A stretch of 64,000 nucleotides of DNA from Bacillota bacterium (GTDB lineage Bacteria > Bacillota_E > JAJZYS01 > JAJYTV01), in assembly GCA_021845645.1 (NCBI GenBank), contig JAJZVM010000004.1:62001-126000 (forward strand), given 5' to 3'. Under the pieces are notes generated by a model. The model had not been told where the DNA came from and ran no database searches. It saw nothing but the letters and a program-made list of their open reading frames with translations. Position numbers and translations under genes: made by a program. Shown in pieces: positions 31,250 through 39,974 of the stretch (its first letter is position 1; each line of letters begins with the position of its first letter).

Positions 31250-32317
31250 ATGTTCTTGGAACGATCGGAGCAGCCTGAAGTGCAGAGTTGCCGAGCCGCC
31301 TTCTCGCCCGCGCTGGACACGCTTGTGCGTCCTCTCCGGGATCTGCGCATCTCCGTCACGGACCGTTGCAATTTCCGCTGCGTCTACTGCATGCCAAGGT
31401 CCGCCTTCGGCGAACCGTACCGGTTCCTCGATCAGCAGGAGCAGCTGCGCATCGACGAGATCGGTCGCCTAGCCCGCATCTTCGCAGAGCTCGGCGTGGA
31501 GAAGGTCCGCCTCACCGGCGGCGAGCCGCTGATACGGCCAAACCTCGAGGATCTCATCGCGGCGATCAGCGAAGTTCCGGGCATCGACGATGTCGCCCTG
31601 ACAACGAACGGCTCCCTGCTGAGGCGCGGCAGGGCTGCAGCGCTGCGGCAGGCGGGTCTGCGCCGCGTGACGATCAGCCTCGACTCCCTGCGCGACGACG
31701 TGTTCAGGTTCATCAGCGACGCGGGGGTCCCCGTCGCGAACGTGCTGTCCGCCATCGATGCGGCGGCGGACGCAGGCCTGCCCGTCAAGATCAACACGGT
31801 CGTGCGCCGCGGCCTCAACGAGGACGACATACTGCCCTTGGCCGAGCGCTTCCGCGGTAGCGGCCACGTTCTACGCTTCATCGAGTACATGGATGCGGGA
31901 AACCTGAACGGCTGGCGAGAGGAGCACGTCGTGCCCGCCAGGGAGATCCTGACGCGCATCGCCGAACGCTGGCCGCTCGAACCTGCAGCTCCGACGCGGT
32001 TCGGCGAGGTGGCCAGGCGCTATCGCTACGTGGACGGCCAAGGTGAGGTCGGCATCATCGCGTCGATCACCCAGCCCTTTTGCGACAGCTGCACCAGGGC
32101 GCGCCTATCGGCGGACGGCCGGTTCTTCACCTGTCTCTTCGGCACGACGGGGCACGACCTGCGTTCGCTGCTGCGCGCGGGCGTGGACGATGATTCCATC
32201 CGCTCTCTCTTGCGCGCCGTCTGGGCAGCCCGCGGGGACCGGTACTCCATGCTCCGTGCAACACACCACCGGCCAGGCGCTATTCAGAAAGTCGAGATGT
32301 ATCAAATTGGCGGATAG
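31250..32317 (+). CDS. moaA: GTP 3',8-cyclase MoaA
   Basis: A 355-residue radical SAM enzyme, first step of molybdenum cofactor synthesis. The N-terminal cluster motif CNFRCVYC (Cys 40, 44, 47) binds the SAM [4Fe-4S] cluster; the second cluster is in FCDSCTRARLSADGRFFTC. The C-terminus is extended to QIGG, matching the conserved Gly-Gly tail required for catalysis. Divergent from the tatA-headed Mo-reductase operon, which needs its product. No Moco riboswitch is apparent in the 250-bp leader. Confidence 0.95.
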   Translation: MFLERSEQPEVQSCRAAFSPALDTLVRPLRDLRISVTDRCNFRCVYCMPRSAFGEPYRFLDQQEQLRIDEIGRLARIFAELGVEKVRLTGGEPLIRPNLEDLIAAISEVPGIDDVALTTNGSLLRRGRAAALRQAGLRRVTISLDSLRDDVFRFISDAGVPVANVLSAIDAAADAGLPVKINTVVRRGLNEDDILPLAERFRGSGHVLRFIEYMDAGNLNGWREEHVVPAREILTRIAERWPLEPAAPTRFGEVARRYRYVDGQGEVGIIASITQPFCDSCTRARLSADGRFFTCLFGTTGHDLRSLLRAGVDDDSIRSLLRAVWAARGDRYSMLRATHHRPGAIQKVEMYQIGG

Positions 32318-32343
32318 CACGTATCGCCCGCGCGGAGCCGGCT

Positions 32344-32706
32344 ATGGCATCACTTCGCGCGAGCGCATCGCTACGCTGTACCCTGCACCGGGCCTGGCTC
32401 GCCGAGAAGGTGGGCACTCCTGCGTACGAGGCGGCCAGGGCGCAGGTGAGCGCGGCCGAGGAGATCCGCACGACTCTGCTCGCAGAACGAACGGATCCCG
32501 GACTCCAGCCGCAGGCACGCAAGGCGCTCTCGCTGATGGCCAGGGGTTGGCCGAGGCTGACACGCTTCCTCCAGGACCCGGGCATCCGCTCGACACCGCC
32601 CGGTGCTGCGCGAGACCTTCGTCGATCTTCGCCTCTACCCCGGAACCTGTTAGAAGGCCGCCACTGGATCTACGTCGGCGACACCCAGGGCAGGAGCACT
32701 TCCTGA
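32344..32706 (+). pseudogene. Possible IS66-type transposase C-terminal remnant
   Basis: The frame contains a stretch like the end of IS66 transposases: KALSLMARGWPRLTRFLQDPGIR, where intact proteins continue with a D-N-N-x-A-E-R-x-L-R-like block. Here that block is scrambled (STPPGAARDLRR), which suggests frameshift or decay. There is no good start or ribosome binding site. A short neighbouring frame MKAIFLYPITKDLRAQF (32732-32785) has no assignment. An unrelated degenerate ORF cannot be excluded. Confidence 0.4.
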
Positions 32707-32875
32707 CCAACATCATCTCAGGGACAAGCGGATGAAGGCCATCTTCCTCTACCCAATCACCAAGGACCTCCGCGCCCAGTTCACCCCGCCCCAAGCCTGA
32801 CCCCGCCGAACGGGGTTAGCCGAATGTGTACCCACGATCTCTCCCTTGCCTTATACTGACTTGGGAGTGATCTCC

Positions 32876-33508
32876 ATGCGACGGCGCAGCTTGGCTCTGA
32901 TCTCGCTCGTGCTGGTCGGTCTCGCCGGCTGCGGCTCCGCCGCGCAGCCGACGTCCGTGGCCGTGCCGATCCCGCTGTACGACACGACGACGCACGGGAA
33001 GCTCGCAAAGCTGCCGGCTGCCCTCGGACTCCTGCTGCCGCGGGTCTCAGGTTACAGCTGCGGCGGCTACATCACGCTGGCGCAGGCCAAGAAGTACAAG
33101 CCGGGGACGCTCGTGACGGCGCCGGCCTTCTGGCAGCTCCAGCTCATCTGCGTCGACCCGCGGCTCAAGTTCCACCTGCCCAAGGGCCGCATCCGGGCCG
33201 GCGCTGTGTGGATCGACGAGCAGCCCGGCGACCGCGCGATGACGCTCATGCAGGAGATGCAGTTCGGCGGCGCCGGAGACCTGAAGACCACGACGGTCCA
33301 CAGACTCGAGGTTGGCGAAGGCAGCATAGATTTCGGCGGCTACACAAGCCAGTTCCTCTGGCTGCGCAAGGGCTCCACCACCTACATCGGCTGGGGCAGG
33401 AAGTATACGCGGCCCGTACTCATCCATCTCTACGGCCGCGCCGTGCCGATGCAGGTGCTCCTGAGGTTCGCGGAGAGCCTGCAGCCGATCTCCGCCACGG
33501 CGCGCTAG
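32876..33508 (+). CDS. Predicted lipoprotein, unknown function
   Basis: A 210-residue secreted protein. The signal is RRRSLALISLVLVGLAGCGS: basic start, hydrophobic core and a lipobox LAGC, so it is anchored to the outer face of the membrane through the Cys. The mature part is mixed alpha/beta with two more Cys (SGYSCGGYI and LICVDPRL) that could form a disulfide, and no recognised domain. ATG 32876 has GGGAG upstream. It lies at the end of a rightward transcript facing a convergent gene, with a shared hairpin downstream. Confidence 0.72.
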   Translation: MRRRSLALISLVLVGLAGCGSAAQPTSVAVPIPLYDTTTHGKLAKLPAALGLLLPRVSGYSCGGYITLAQAKKYKPGTLVTAPAFWQLQLICVDPRLKFHLPKGRIRAGAVWIDEQPGDRAMTLMQEMQFGGAGDLKTTTVHRLEVGEGSIDFGGYTSQFLWLRKGSTTYIGWGRKYTRPVLIHLYGRAVPMQVLLRFAESLQPISATAR

Positions 33509-33534
33509 AGGGTGCGGCCGGCAAGGAGCACGAT

Positions 33535-33570
33535 GCGCCTCCCTGGACGCCTGGGCGCTCAGGGAGGCGC
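33535..33570. terminator. Hairpin between convergent genes
   Basis: GCGCCTCCCTG (33535-33545) pairs with CAGGGAGGCGC (33560-33570), an 11-bp stem with a 14-nt loop, lying between the lipoprotein stop and the stop of the small membrane protein gene. Confidence 0.6.
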
Positions 33571-33588
33571 GTCCCCCGCTGCCGCGAC

Positions 33589-33798
33589 TCAGGGCCAGAA
33601 GAGGCCGCCCCCGGAAAGGGGAGCCTGGACGTGGAACGCTCCCATGAGGATGCCTGCGATCAAGAGCAGACGGAAGGCGGGCCAGTACGTGAGCTGCTTT
33701 AGTCCGAACAGCTCCGGCATGGTGATGTTCCAAAGCCACATCAGCACCGCGGCCGACACCAGGACCACGACGATCCCGAACAGGACAACGTTGATCAC
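33589..33798 (-). CDS. Small two-helix membrane protein of a conserved Bacillota type
   Basis: A 69-residue protein: helix 1 INVVLFGIVVVLVSAAVLMWLW, then the motif NITMPELFGLKQLTYWPAFRLLLIAGILMGAF. The M-P-x-L-F-G-L/W...Y/F-W-x-A-x-x-L-L-L pattern is a recurring feature of small uncharacterised membrane proteins in Gram-positive genomes. GTG 33798 with GGGAGGG and a 6-nt spacer is the likely start; longer upstream frames overlap the truncated SDR. Function unknown. Confidence 0.75.
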   Translation of the reverse strand: MINVVLFGIVVVLVSAAVLMWLWNITMPELFGLKQLTYWPAFRLLLIAGILMGAFHVQAPLSGGGLFWP

Positions 33799-33799
33799 G

Positions 33800-33946
33800 C
33801 TACGCCCTCCCCTGCTGCGGCTCTGGCAGGTACGCACCACACAAAAGGGCCAGCGCGGCACCACGTCGCGCGAGCACCTGAGCGAGCGCCGCCCCGATCT
33901 TGGACGAGGCCGCTGTGATGACAACGACACGATCCTTGACCTGCAT
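33800..33946 (-). pseudogene. Truncated short-chain dehydrogenase (48 aa)
   Basis: Starts MQVKDRVVVITAASSKIGAALAQVLARRGA, the first beta-alpha-beta unit of an SDR with the cofactor loop (A-S-S-x-x-I-G), then diverges into LALLCGAYLPEPQQGRA and stops. No further SDR motifs (NNAG, YxxxK) follow because the next gene begins. It looks like a leftover N-terminus after a deletion. Confidence 0.65.
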
Positions 33947-34089
33947 GACGGACCTCCCGCGAAGCCGGCGGCTCCCCTGCCGGCTCCCGCCAGGGAATTC
34001 GCCCGCCTGTTCCCGGCACCTTCGCCGTGGCCTGGAAGCGACCTGTCCCGGCTGGTGGGGCGCGGCCCGACGGTGAGGCGTCAGTCGCC

Positions 34090-35661
34090 CTAGCCGTTGA
34101 GACGGCGATAGATGGGCCGGTTCCTGCGGTAGATCTCCCGGAACGCGGCGAAGGCCCTGTCGTAGGCGGCGCGCGTCTCGGACCGCGGCGTGTACGAGCG
34201 GCTTACGCGCACCCGCGACGCCATGTCCTCGAACGTGGCGCGGCCCAGGGCCACGAGCGCGATCGCCCCGGCACCGCGCACGTTGGCCTGCAGCGGTCGT
34301 TCGGTCTGCTCGATGCGACGCCCGAGCACATCGGCCATGATCTGGCACCACACGTCCGAGCGCGCACCGCCGCCGATGAAGCGGATCGGGTCCAGGGTGC
34401 GCCCTGTGAAGCCGTCCATGGCCTCTAGGAGCCAGCGGCTGTTGAGCGCCACCCCTTCCAGCACGGCGCGCACCAGCTCCGGGCGCCGCGTCGCGAGCGA
34501 GATGTTGTAGAAGCCGCCGCGCACCCGATGATCCTCGATCGGCGTGCGCTCGCCGTAGAGCCACGGCGTGAAGAGCACGCCGCCGGATCCGGGCCGTGCG
34601 GTCGCCGCGACCTCATCGAGGCGCCGAAGGGCGTCGTCCGGCGCTTTGCCCGTCGCGAGGGCGTCGTCGTGGTAGAGGAGGTTGTCCCGCAGGAACGTGA
34701 GGCAGGCGCCGGCCGTCTCCTGCTCGTTGGCGACGAGATAGCGGCCGGGGATCGCCGACGGCAAGGTCGCCATGTTGTGCGCGATGTCCGTCTTCTTGCG
34801 CGGCACGTGGCAGGTGAGCCACGACGACGTGCCGAGGTAGAGGTGCGGTTCGTAGTCGCGCGTCGCCCCGGAACCGATCGCCGCAGACTGTACGTCCGGC
34901 GATCCGCCGGCAACCGGCAGACCGGGCGGCAGGCCCAGATCGCGCGCCGCATCCTCCCTGAGGGTGCCCACGACGTCGGTCGAGCGCAGGAGCCAGGGCA
35001 GCTTCGCGCGTTCCACGCCGAGGGCGCCGAGCAGTGCGGCGTCGTAGCGGACGTCCAGCGGATCGCGGTTGTCCGTGACCCAGTGCAGGGCGATCGAGTC
35101 GAAGGTGGCCGCGATCCGTCCCGTGAGGCGCGCGTTCAGGTAGTCCTTGGGCTCCAGGAAATAGGCGGCCTCCTGGTAGGTGGCGTGCTCTTCGGACTGC
35201 AGGTACAGGATGTGCGCGATGGAGTCCTTGCCCGAGGCCGCCGGGATGCCGCCCGTGCGGCCGATCCAGCGCAGGAGCTTGCCCGCGCCGTAGCCTGCGA
35301 CACTCGGCCAGCCGCCCGTCACCTCCTGCACGCGACGGGCCCCTCGCGCATCCATCCAGATGATGGCGGGCCGCAGGGCCTGCCCAGAGGCATTGACCGC
35401 AACCGTCCCGCTCCACTGCGCGGTGCAGCCGATGCCGAGGACGTCCTCGGGCGATGCCGCACCCTGCGAGAGGAGCTGTCTTGTGGCGGAGCGGATCGCC
35501 GACCACCACTGCTCGGGATCCTGTTCGGCCCCCCCGCCCGGCAGGAGCGCGAGGGGATACTCCCCCGACGCGATGTCCAGCACCGTTCCGTCCAGCGCGA
35601 CGAGCGCCACCTTGCAGGCCGACGTGCCAAGGTCGATCGCCAGGACACACGACTTGCCCAC
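34090..35661 (-). CDS. FGGY-family carbohydrate kinase (xylulokinase-like)
   Basis: A 523-residue sugar kinase. It has the N-terminal phosphate-1 motif LAIDLGTSACKVALV, the substrate region AIIWMDARG, a C-terminal ATP-binding motif FIGGGARSDVWCQIMADVLGRRI and GAGAIALVALG. Members phosphorylate xylulose, glycerol, ribulose and similar polyols. GTG 35661 has GAGGTG 5 nt upstream and lies 2 nt after the stop of the sphingosine-phosphate-lyase-like gene, so they are co-translated. Its partner suggests a substrate related to a lipid or aminoalcohol backbone rather than xylose; there is no xylose isomerase nearby. Confidence 0.88.
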   Translation of the reverse strand: MGKSCVLAIDLGTSACKVALVALDGTVLDIASGEYPLALLPGGGAEQDPEQWWSAIRSATRQLLSQGAASPEDVLGIGCTAQWSGTVAVNASGQALRPAIIWMDARGARRVQEVTGGWPSVAGYGAGKLLRWIGRTGGIPAASGKDSIAHILYLQSEEHATYQEAAYFLEPKDYLNARLTGRIAATFDSIALHWVTDNRDPLDVRYDAALLGALGVERAKLPWLLRSTDVVGTLREDAARDLGLPPGLPVAGGSPDVQSAAIGSGATRDYEPHLYLGTSSWLTCHVPRKKTDIAHNMATLPSAIPGRYLVANEQETAGACLTFLRDNLLYHDDALATGKAPDDALRRLDEVAATARPGSGGVLFTPWLYGERTPIEDHRVRGGFYNISLATRRPELVRAVLEGVALNSRWLLEAMDGFTGRTLDPIRFIGGGARSDVWCQIMADVLGRRIEQTERPLQANVRGAGAIALVALGRATFEDMASRVRVSRSYTPRSETRAAYDRAFAAFREIYRRNRPIYRRLNG

Positions 35662-35663
35662 GG

Positions 35664-37070
35664 CTACACCTCGTAGAGAACGTCGATGTAGGCTTCGAGC
35701 AGCCCCTGCACGAGATCGCCCGGTGCGACGGACGCCAGTCCGTAGAGCGGCGCCATGCCGCCGGCCTGCGGCGGGCTCTGCCGCACCTCGCGGACCGACG
35801 CTTCGAGATCCTCGAGGAAGCGGTCGGCGACGCCCGGCTCGGCGTGGCGCCGCGTCACGGCGATGTGGAAGGCGGCCGGGTGGTGCAGGCCGTTCAGGCT
35901 CCAGCCGCGTGCCGCCATGTGGTCCATGACCCTGTAGACGTCGAGGCTGTCCGAGGCGACGGCGACGACGAAGAGCGGATCGCCAAGCACCTTGAGGTCC
36001 GCGATCGCGCCCACACCCTGCTTGATGCGGTCGGCGGCCTTGAGGACATCCCTGGCGGCCGCGATGTAGCCCTCCTCGCCCGTCGCAAGGAGCGATGCCC
36101 ACGCGGCTGCGATCAGCCCGCCTGGCCGGCTGCCGAGCAGCGTGGAGGAGGCGTAGAGTCCCCCGGGCCAGTCGGTGGCCGCATAGCACTGGTGGTGGAA
36201 GAGCTCCTCGGAGCGGTAGAGGATGACGGATGTGCCCTTCGCCGCATAGCCGTACTTGTGCGTGTCGACCGAGATCGAGGTGACACCCTTCAGGCGGAAG
36301 TCAAAGGGCGCGACGGGATAGCCGAGGCGCTCGGCCCACGGGAGCAGGAAGCCACCGAGGCACGCGTCGACGTGGCAGCCGACGCCGCGCTCCTCCGCGA
36401 GCGCCGCGATCTGTGGGATGGGGTCCAGGGCGCCGTGCGGAAACGACGGCGCGGAGCCCACCAGCGCCACGGTGGCGTCCGTCACCGCATCGCGCATCGC
36501 GCCGACGTCGGCGCGGAACACCTCGTCCACCGGCACGTCCACGAGACGGATGCCGAAGTAGTGCGCGGCCTTGCGGAACGCGGCATGCGCCGTGACCGGC
36601 GCGACCACCTCCGGCTGGGCGATGCCACGCGCCCTGCCCCAGTCGCGGTAGGCGAGCATCGCGAGCAGGATGCTCTCCGTACCGCCCGTCGAGACGGCGC
36701 CGACCACCTTGGCGCCGCGCCGGTGCCTGCCCACCTCCGCCCCGGAGAGCATGCCGGCGGTCATCGCCACGACCTCTGCCTCGAACTTGGTCGCGCTCGG
36801 CCAGAGGTCGGGGTGCAGCGGGTTGCTGTGGGCGTGCAGGGCGTAGGCGGCGGCGAGGAGTTCGGCGTGTTCCTCGCCGCCGTGGTAGACGGCACCGGAC
36901 GCGTACCCGGCGCGCCAGCGCGGCTCCTCACGTTGCCTGAGCGCGTCGAGCAACGCTAGGATCTCCTGGCGATCGCGGCCCCGCGCCGGGATGCGGTCGA
37001 AGGTCTCCACCTGCCCGCGATAGGGTTTGAGCTGTCGCTCCAGGTCTCCCAGGATGTCCTCTCCGCTCAC
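35664..37070 (-). CDS. Sphingosine-1-phosphate-lyase-like PLP enzyme (group II decarboxylase fold)
   Basis: A 468-residue PLP enzyme. The fold is the glutamate-decarboxylase/S1P-lyase family: [15 protein letters not shown] (phosphate loop), [13 protein letters not shown] (Asp that binds the pyridine N) and the Schiff-base Lys272 in [13 protein letters not shown]. The motif SVDTHKYGY is the S1P-lyase type rather than the glutamate decarboxylase type. The enzyme would cleave a phosphorylated long-chain base to an aldehyde and phosphoethanolamine, or a similar C-C bond. GTG 37070 follows GGAGGAGG and overlaps the stop of the upstream MFS gene (GTGA). The ALDH at 39975 could oxidise a released aldehyde. 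Confidence 0.86.
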   Translation of the reverse strand: MSGEDILGDLERQLKPYRGQVETFDRIPARGRDRQEILALLDALRQREEPRWRAGYASGAVYHGGEEHAELLAAAYALHAHSNPLHPDLWPSATKFEAEVVAMTAGMLSGAEVGRHRRGAKVVGAVSTGGTESILLAMLAYRDWGRARGIAQPEVVAPVTAHAAFRKAAHYFGIRLVDVPVDEVFRADVGAMRDAVTDATVALVGSAPSFPHGALDPIPQIAALAEERGVGCHVDACLGGFLLPWAERLGYPVAPFDFRLKGVTSISVDTHKYGYAAKGTSVILYRSEELFHHQCYAATDWPGGLYASSTLLGSRPGGLIAAAWASLLATGEEGYIAAARDVLKAADRIKQGVGAIADLKVLGDPLFVVAVASDSLDVYRVMDHMAARGWSLNGLHHPAAFHIAVTRRHAEPGVADRFLEDLEASVREVRQSPPQAGGMAPLYGLASVAPGDLVQGLLEAYIDVLYEV

Positions 37071-38257
37071 GATATGCCTCCTCCAGGTGCGTCGGGAAGT
37101 GCTGCCTGCAAGGCGGCCTCGTGCCGCCGCGGCAGGAGCCGGGCCACTCCCAGCCCGAGCAGGGCGACGATCGCGACAAAGCCGAGCGCAAGGTGCGGCG
37201 CAGCCACGAGCGGAGTCATCGCGACGACGAGCACGAAGCCGCCGAGGTTGCCCGCCAGCATCAGGAAGCCCACCGCCCTGCCCTGCTGGCCCGCGCCGAC
37301 GTGCACCTCGGCCCAGTCGAGCACCACGGGCAGGCTCGCGAGCAGCAGCAGGCCCTCGAGCCCGAGCCAGACGAACATCCAGAGGTACGTCTGCCGCCAG
37401 TCGACGGCGAGGGCCGTGAGAAGCGTCCAGGCGACGGCCGCGGTCAGCATCGGCCGGCGCCAACCCCGGCTCGCGACGATGGGCGGCAGCACGCCGGCCC
37501 CGACGATGCCGGCGAGGGTCATGACCGCGAGGAGGTTGCCGGCCTGCGATCCTGCGCCGAAGTGCGCGAGGATGGGCTGCAGCCAGGTGGCGAAGGCGTT
37601 GTAGATGCCCATGCCGACGAAGAGCAGAGCACCGAGCTTCCAAAGCAGCGGCTCCTTGGGCAGCCAGACGCCTTTGCCCTCCGATGGCGGGTCCGCGAAC
37701 GCAGGCGGCCTCGCGATTGCGAGGGACAGGGCGATCGCGCCGGCGGCGGCCACGAGGCCCTCCACCATGAGGACCGCCTCGAGCCCGCCGGCCGCGAACA
37801 GGAGAGGTCCGAGAGCCATGGCGATCATGATGCCGACGAACAGGGAGACGGTGCCCAGGCCGATCGCCACCGCCCGCTCCTCGGGCGGGAAGTAGCGGGC
37901 GGCGAGCTTCGTGATCGCATTGAGCACCAGCGGCTGTCCCGCAGCGATCACCACCTGCGCCAGGAGCTGCCAGAGGAAGGAGTGCGGCAAGATGAGCCGC
38001 ATCAGGCCGCCTGCGCCTGTCAGCACCGCCCCGACGCGCAGGGCGGTGCTGAAGCTGAGGTCGAGCCAGCGGCCGGTGGGCAGGGCGAGCACCACGTAGA
38101 TCAGGGGGAAGATCGCGGCAAGGTTGCCGACGGCGGCCACGCTGGCGTGGAGCGCCGGGGCGACCTGCGTCGTGATGGGAGCGAACGTGATCCAAAGCAT
38201 CTGGGTGGCTGCCGCGAGAAGTCCGTAGGCCGTGAGAATCGCCCAGCGACCGCGCAT
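37067..38257 (-). CDS. MFS transporter
   Basis: A 396-residue major facilitator with 12 predicted helices. Loop 2-3 carries PTGRWLD, near the G-x-x-x-D-R-x-G-R-like MFS motif, and the fourth helix region has [16 protein letters not shown]. It is the first gene of an operon with the S1P-lyase-like enzyme and the FGGY kinase, overlapping the former by 4 nt. It probably imports the substrate of that route, although export cannot be ruled out. The first Met at 38257 follows a GGAGG-type Shine-Dalgarno. Confidence 0.88.
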   Translation of the reverse strand: MRGRWAILTAYGLLAAATQMLWITFAPITTQVAPALHASVAAVGNLAAIFPLIYVVLALPTGRWLDLSFSTALRVGAVLTGAGGLMRLILPHSFLWQLLAQVVIAAGQPLVLNAITKLAARYFPPEERAVAIGLGTVSLFVGIMIAMALGPLLFAAGGLEAVLMVEGLVAAAGAIALSLAIARPPAFADPPSEGKGVWLPKEPLLWKLGALLFVGMGIYNAFATWLQPILAHFGAGSQAGNLLAVMTLAGIVGAGVLPPIVASRGWRRPMLTAAVAWTLLTALAVDWRQTYLWMFVWLGLEGLLLLASLPVVLDWAEVHVGAGQQGRAVGFLMLAGNLGGFVLVVAMTPLVAAPHLALGFVAIVALLGLGVARLLPRRHEAALQAALPDAPGGGIS

Positions 38258-38571
38258 AGCATACCTCCTTGCCGACCGCGGGCAGGCGAAGGCCTGTCCT
38301 GCTGTCCCGATCCCTCACCGGCGGCGACGGGCGCCTCGCGCCCAGGCGGCCGACAGGCGTCGGGGCCTGGCACGCGGAACTTGGTTCGCGGCAGCGCCGC
38401 CCTATACCTCGTTGTCATGCGGGGAAAAGGCGGCGATTGCGGGAGAGGGTAGCCCCGCCCCATGCCACTACGCCCGCAGAGGGACCGGGCGACTTGCCGC
38501 CTGAGGCAGGTCCGAAGGCCCAGGGCACCAAATCCTCCGGTACAGAATCGTGCCTTGGAAGGAGACGGGCC
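38258..38571. other. Divergent promoter region, no gene
   Basis: About 310 bp between the MFS-led operon and the M29 aminopeptidase gene. Neither strand holds a supported gene. No clear dyad operator was found; one or two promoters must lie here. Confidence 0.4.
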
Positions 38572-39819
38572 GTGACGATCAGTGAAGAAGACTTCAGGCC
38601 CCTGGCGGAAGTGGCCGTGCAAGTCGGTGTGCGTCTGCAGCCGGATCAAACCCTGGTGGTGATGGCTCCCGCCACGCAGGTCGCCGCGGCCAGAGCGGTG
38701 GCGAGGGCAGCGTACGCCGCCGGTGCCCATACGGTCCGCACCCTGTTCAACGACGAGATCATGGACCGCATCCATTTCGAGATGGCGCCCGAGGAGGGCA
38801 TCTCGGACTTCCCCAGGTGGCTCGCCGACGGGCTCTTGCAGGAGGCGGAAGGCAACGCCGCCTTCCTCTCGATCATCGGCGGGGATCCCGACAACCTCCA
38901 GGGGATACCGCCCCAGCGCATCTCCCTCGCCCGACGGGCGGCACAGCAGGCCACGATGCCGTTCCAGCGCCTGCAGATGGCGCACCGCGTCGCCTGGACC
39001 ATCGTGGCGGCGCCGTCGCCGCGCTGGGCCGGCAAGGTGTTCCCGGACCTGCCGCAGGAAGAGGCGGAGGCCGCACTTTGGCGCGCCATCCGGCGCACGA
39101 GCCGCGTCGACGGCCCGGACCCGGTCGGCGCCTGGCACGAGCACATCCGCGACCTGCAGGCGCGCAGGCGCTGGCTCAACGGCCTGCAGATCCAGAGCCT
39201 GCGCTACGAGGCGCCCGGCACCGACCTCAGGATCGACCTGCCGCTGACCCACCAGTGGGTCGCGTCCGGGCAGGAGCGGGCCGTCGGCTACCCGACCTCG
39301 CCGAACATCCCCACCGAAGAGGTGTTCACGCTGCCCCTGCGCACCGGTGTCGAGGGGAAGGTGCGCAGCACCCGCACCCTCTCCTACGGCGGCCAGCGCA
39401 TCGACGACATGGAGCTCACCTTCCACGAAGGACGCATCGTCGACTTCCGGGCCGATGCCGGCGAGGAAGCACTGAGGCAAGTGATCGAGACCGACGAGGG
39501 GTCCCACTACCTGGGCGAGGTCGCGCTGGTGCCGGTGGACTCGCCGATCGCGCGCTCCGGCATCCTCTTCCACAACACGCTCTTCGACGAGAACGCCTCC
39601 TGCCACCTCGCGATCGGCGCCGCCTACCCCACCTGCCTGACGGACGCCGACGAGGTCAAATCGGACGAGGATCTCCTCGCCAAGGGCGGCAACGCAAGCC
39701 TCACCCACATGGACTTCATGATCGGCTCGGACGCGCTCGCCATCACCGCCACGACGCGCTCCGGGCAGGAGCTGCCCATCTTCCGGCAGGGGCTGTGGGC
39801 GGCGCCGGCCGAGGTCTAG
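38572..39819 (+). CDS. Aminopeptidase, M29 family (AmpS/AmpT-like)
   Basis: A 415-residue thermophilic-type metallo-aminopeptidase, acting on peptide N-termini in the cytoplasm. The M29 metal-binding region is recognisable: NIPTEEVFTLP (first Glu), SHYLGEVALVPVDSPI (second Glu), GILFHNTLFDENASCHLAIG (His, His) and THMDFMIGSDAL (His, Asp). GTG 38572 with GGAAGGAG and a 7-nt spacer. It is the only plus-strand gene in this part and ends at a strong terminator; it is independent of the neighbouring operons. Confidence 0.92.
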   Translation: MTISEEDFRPLAEVAVQVGVRLQPDQTLVVMAPATQVAAARAVARAAYAAGAHTVRTLFNDEIMDRIHFEMAPEEGISDFPRWLADGLLQEAEGNAAFLSIIGGDPDNLQGIPPQRISLARRAAQQATMPFQRLQMAHRVAWTIVAAPSPRWAGKVFPDLPQEEAEAALWRAIRRTSRVDGPDPVGAWHEHIRDLQARRRWLNGLQIQSLRYEAPGTDLRIDLPLTHQWVASGQERAVGYPTSPNIPTEEVFTLPLRTGVEGKVRSTRTLSYGGQRIDDMELTFHEGRIVDFRADAGEEALRQVIETDEGSHYLGEVALVPVDSPIARSGILFHNTLFDENASCHLAIGAAYPTCLTDADEVKSDEDLLAKGGNASLTHMDFMIGSDALAITATTRSGQELPIFRQGLWAAPAEV

Positions 39820-39846
39820 GCGCGACCGGGGCCCGGTCCGCCGATG

Positions 39847-39890
39847 GTGCAGCAGGCCCGCCGCCCAAGGGGACGGCGGGCCTGCTGCAC
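39847..39890. terminator. Strong bidirectional hairpin after the M29 gene
   Basis: A perfect 17-bp stem GTGCAGCAGGCCCGCCG/CGGCGGGCCTGCTGCAC (39847-39863 with 39874-39890) with a 10-nt loop, lying between convergent genes. Confidence 0.75.
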
Positions 39891-39974
39891 GGTCGGGTGG
39901 GCCCGCGCCGATGTCCGCCCCCGGGACGTCGGGACCAGGGCGGCACTTGGATCTCAGCCGCCGCGTGAAGGCCT

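Noticed and set aside
35664..38318. An 884-codon open minus-strand frame covering both S1P-lyase-like and MFS genes
   Set aside because: Only the part from GTG 37070 matches the PLP enzyme; the upstream part is the MFS gene read in the wrong frame.
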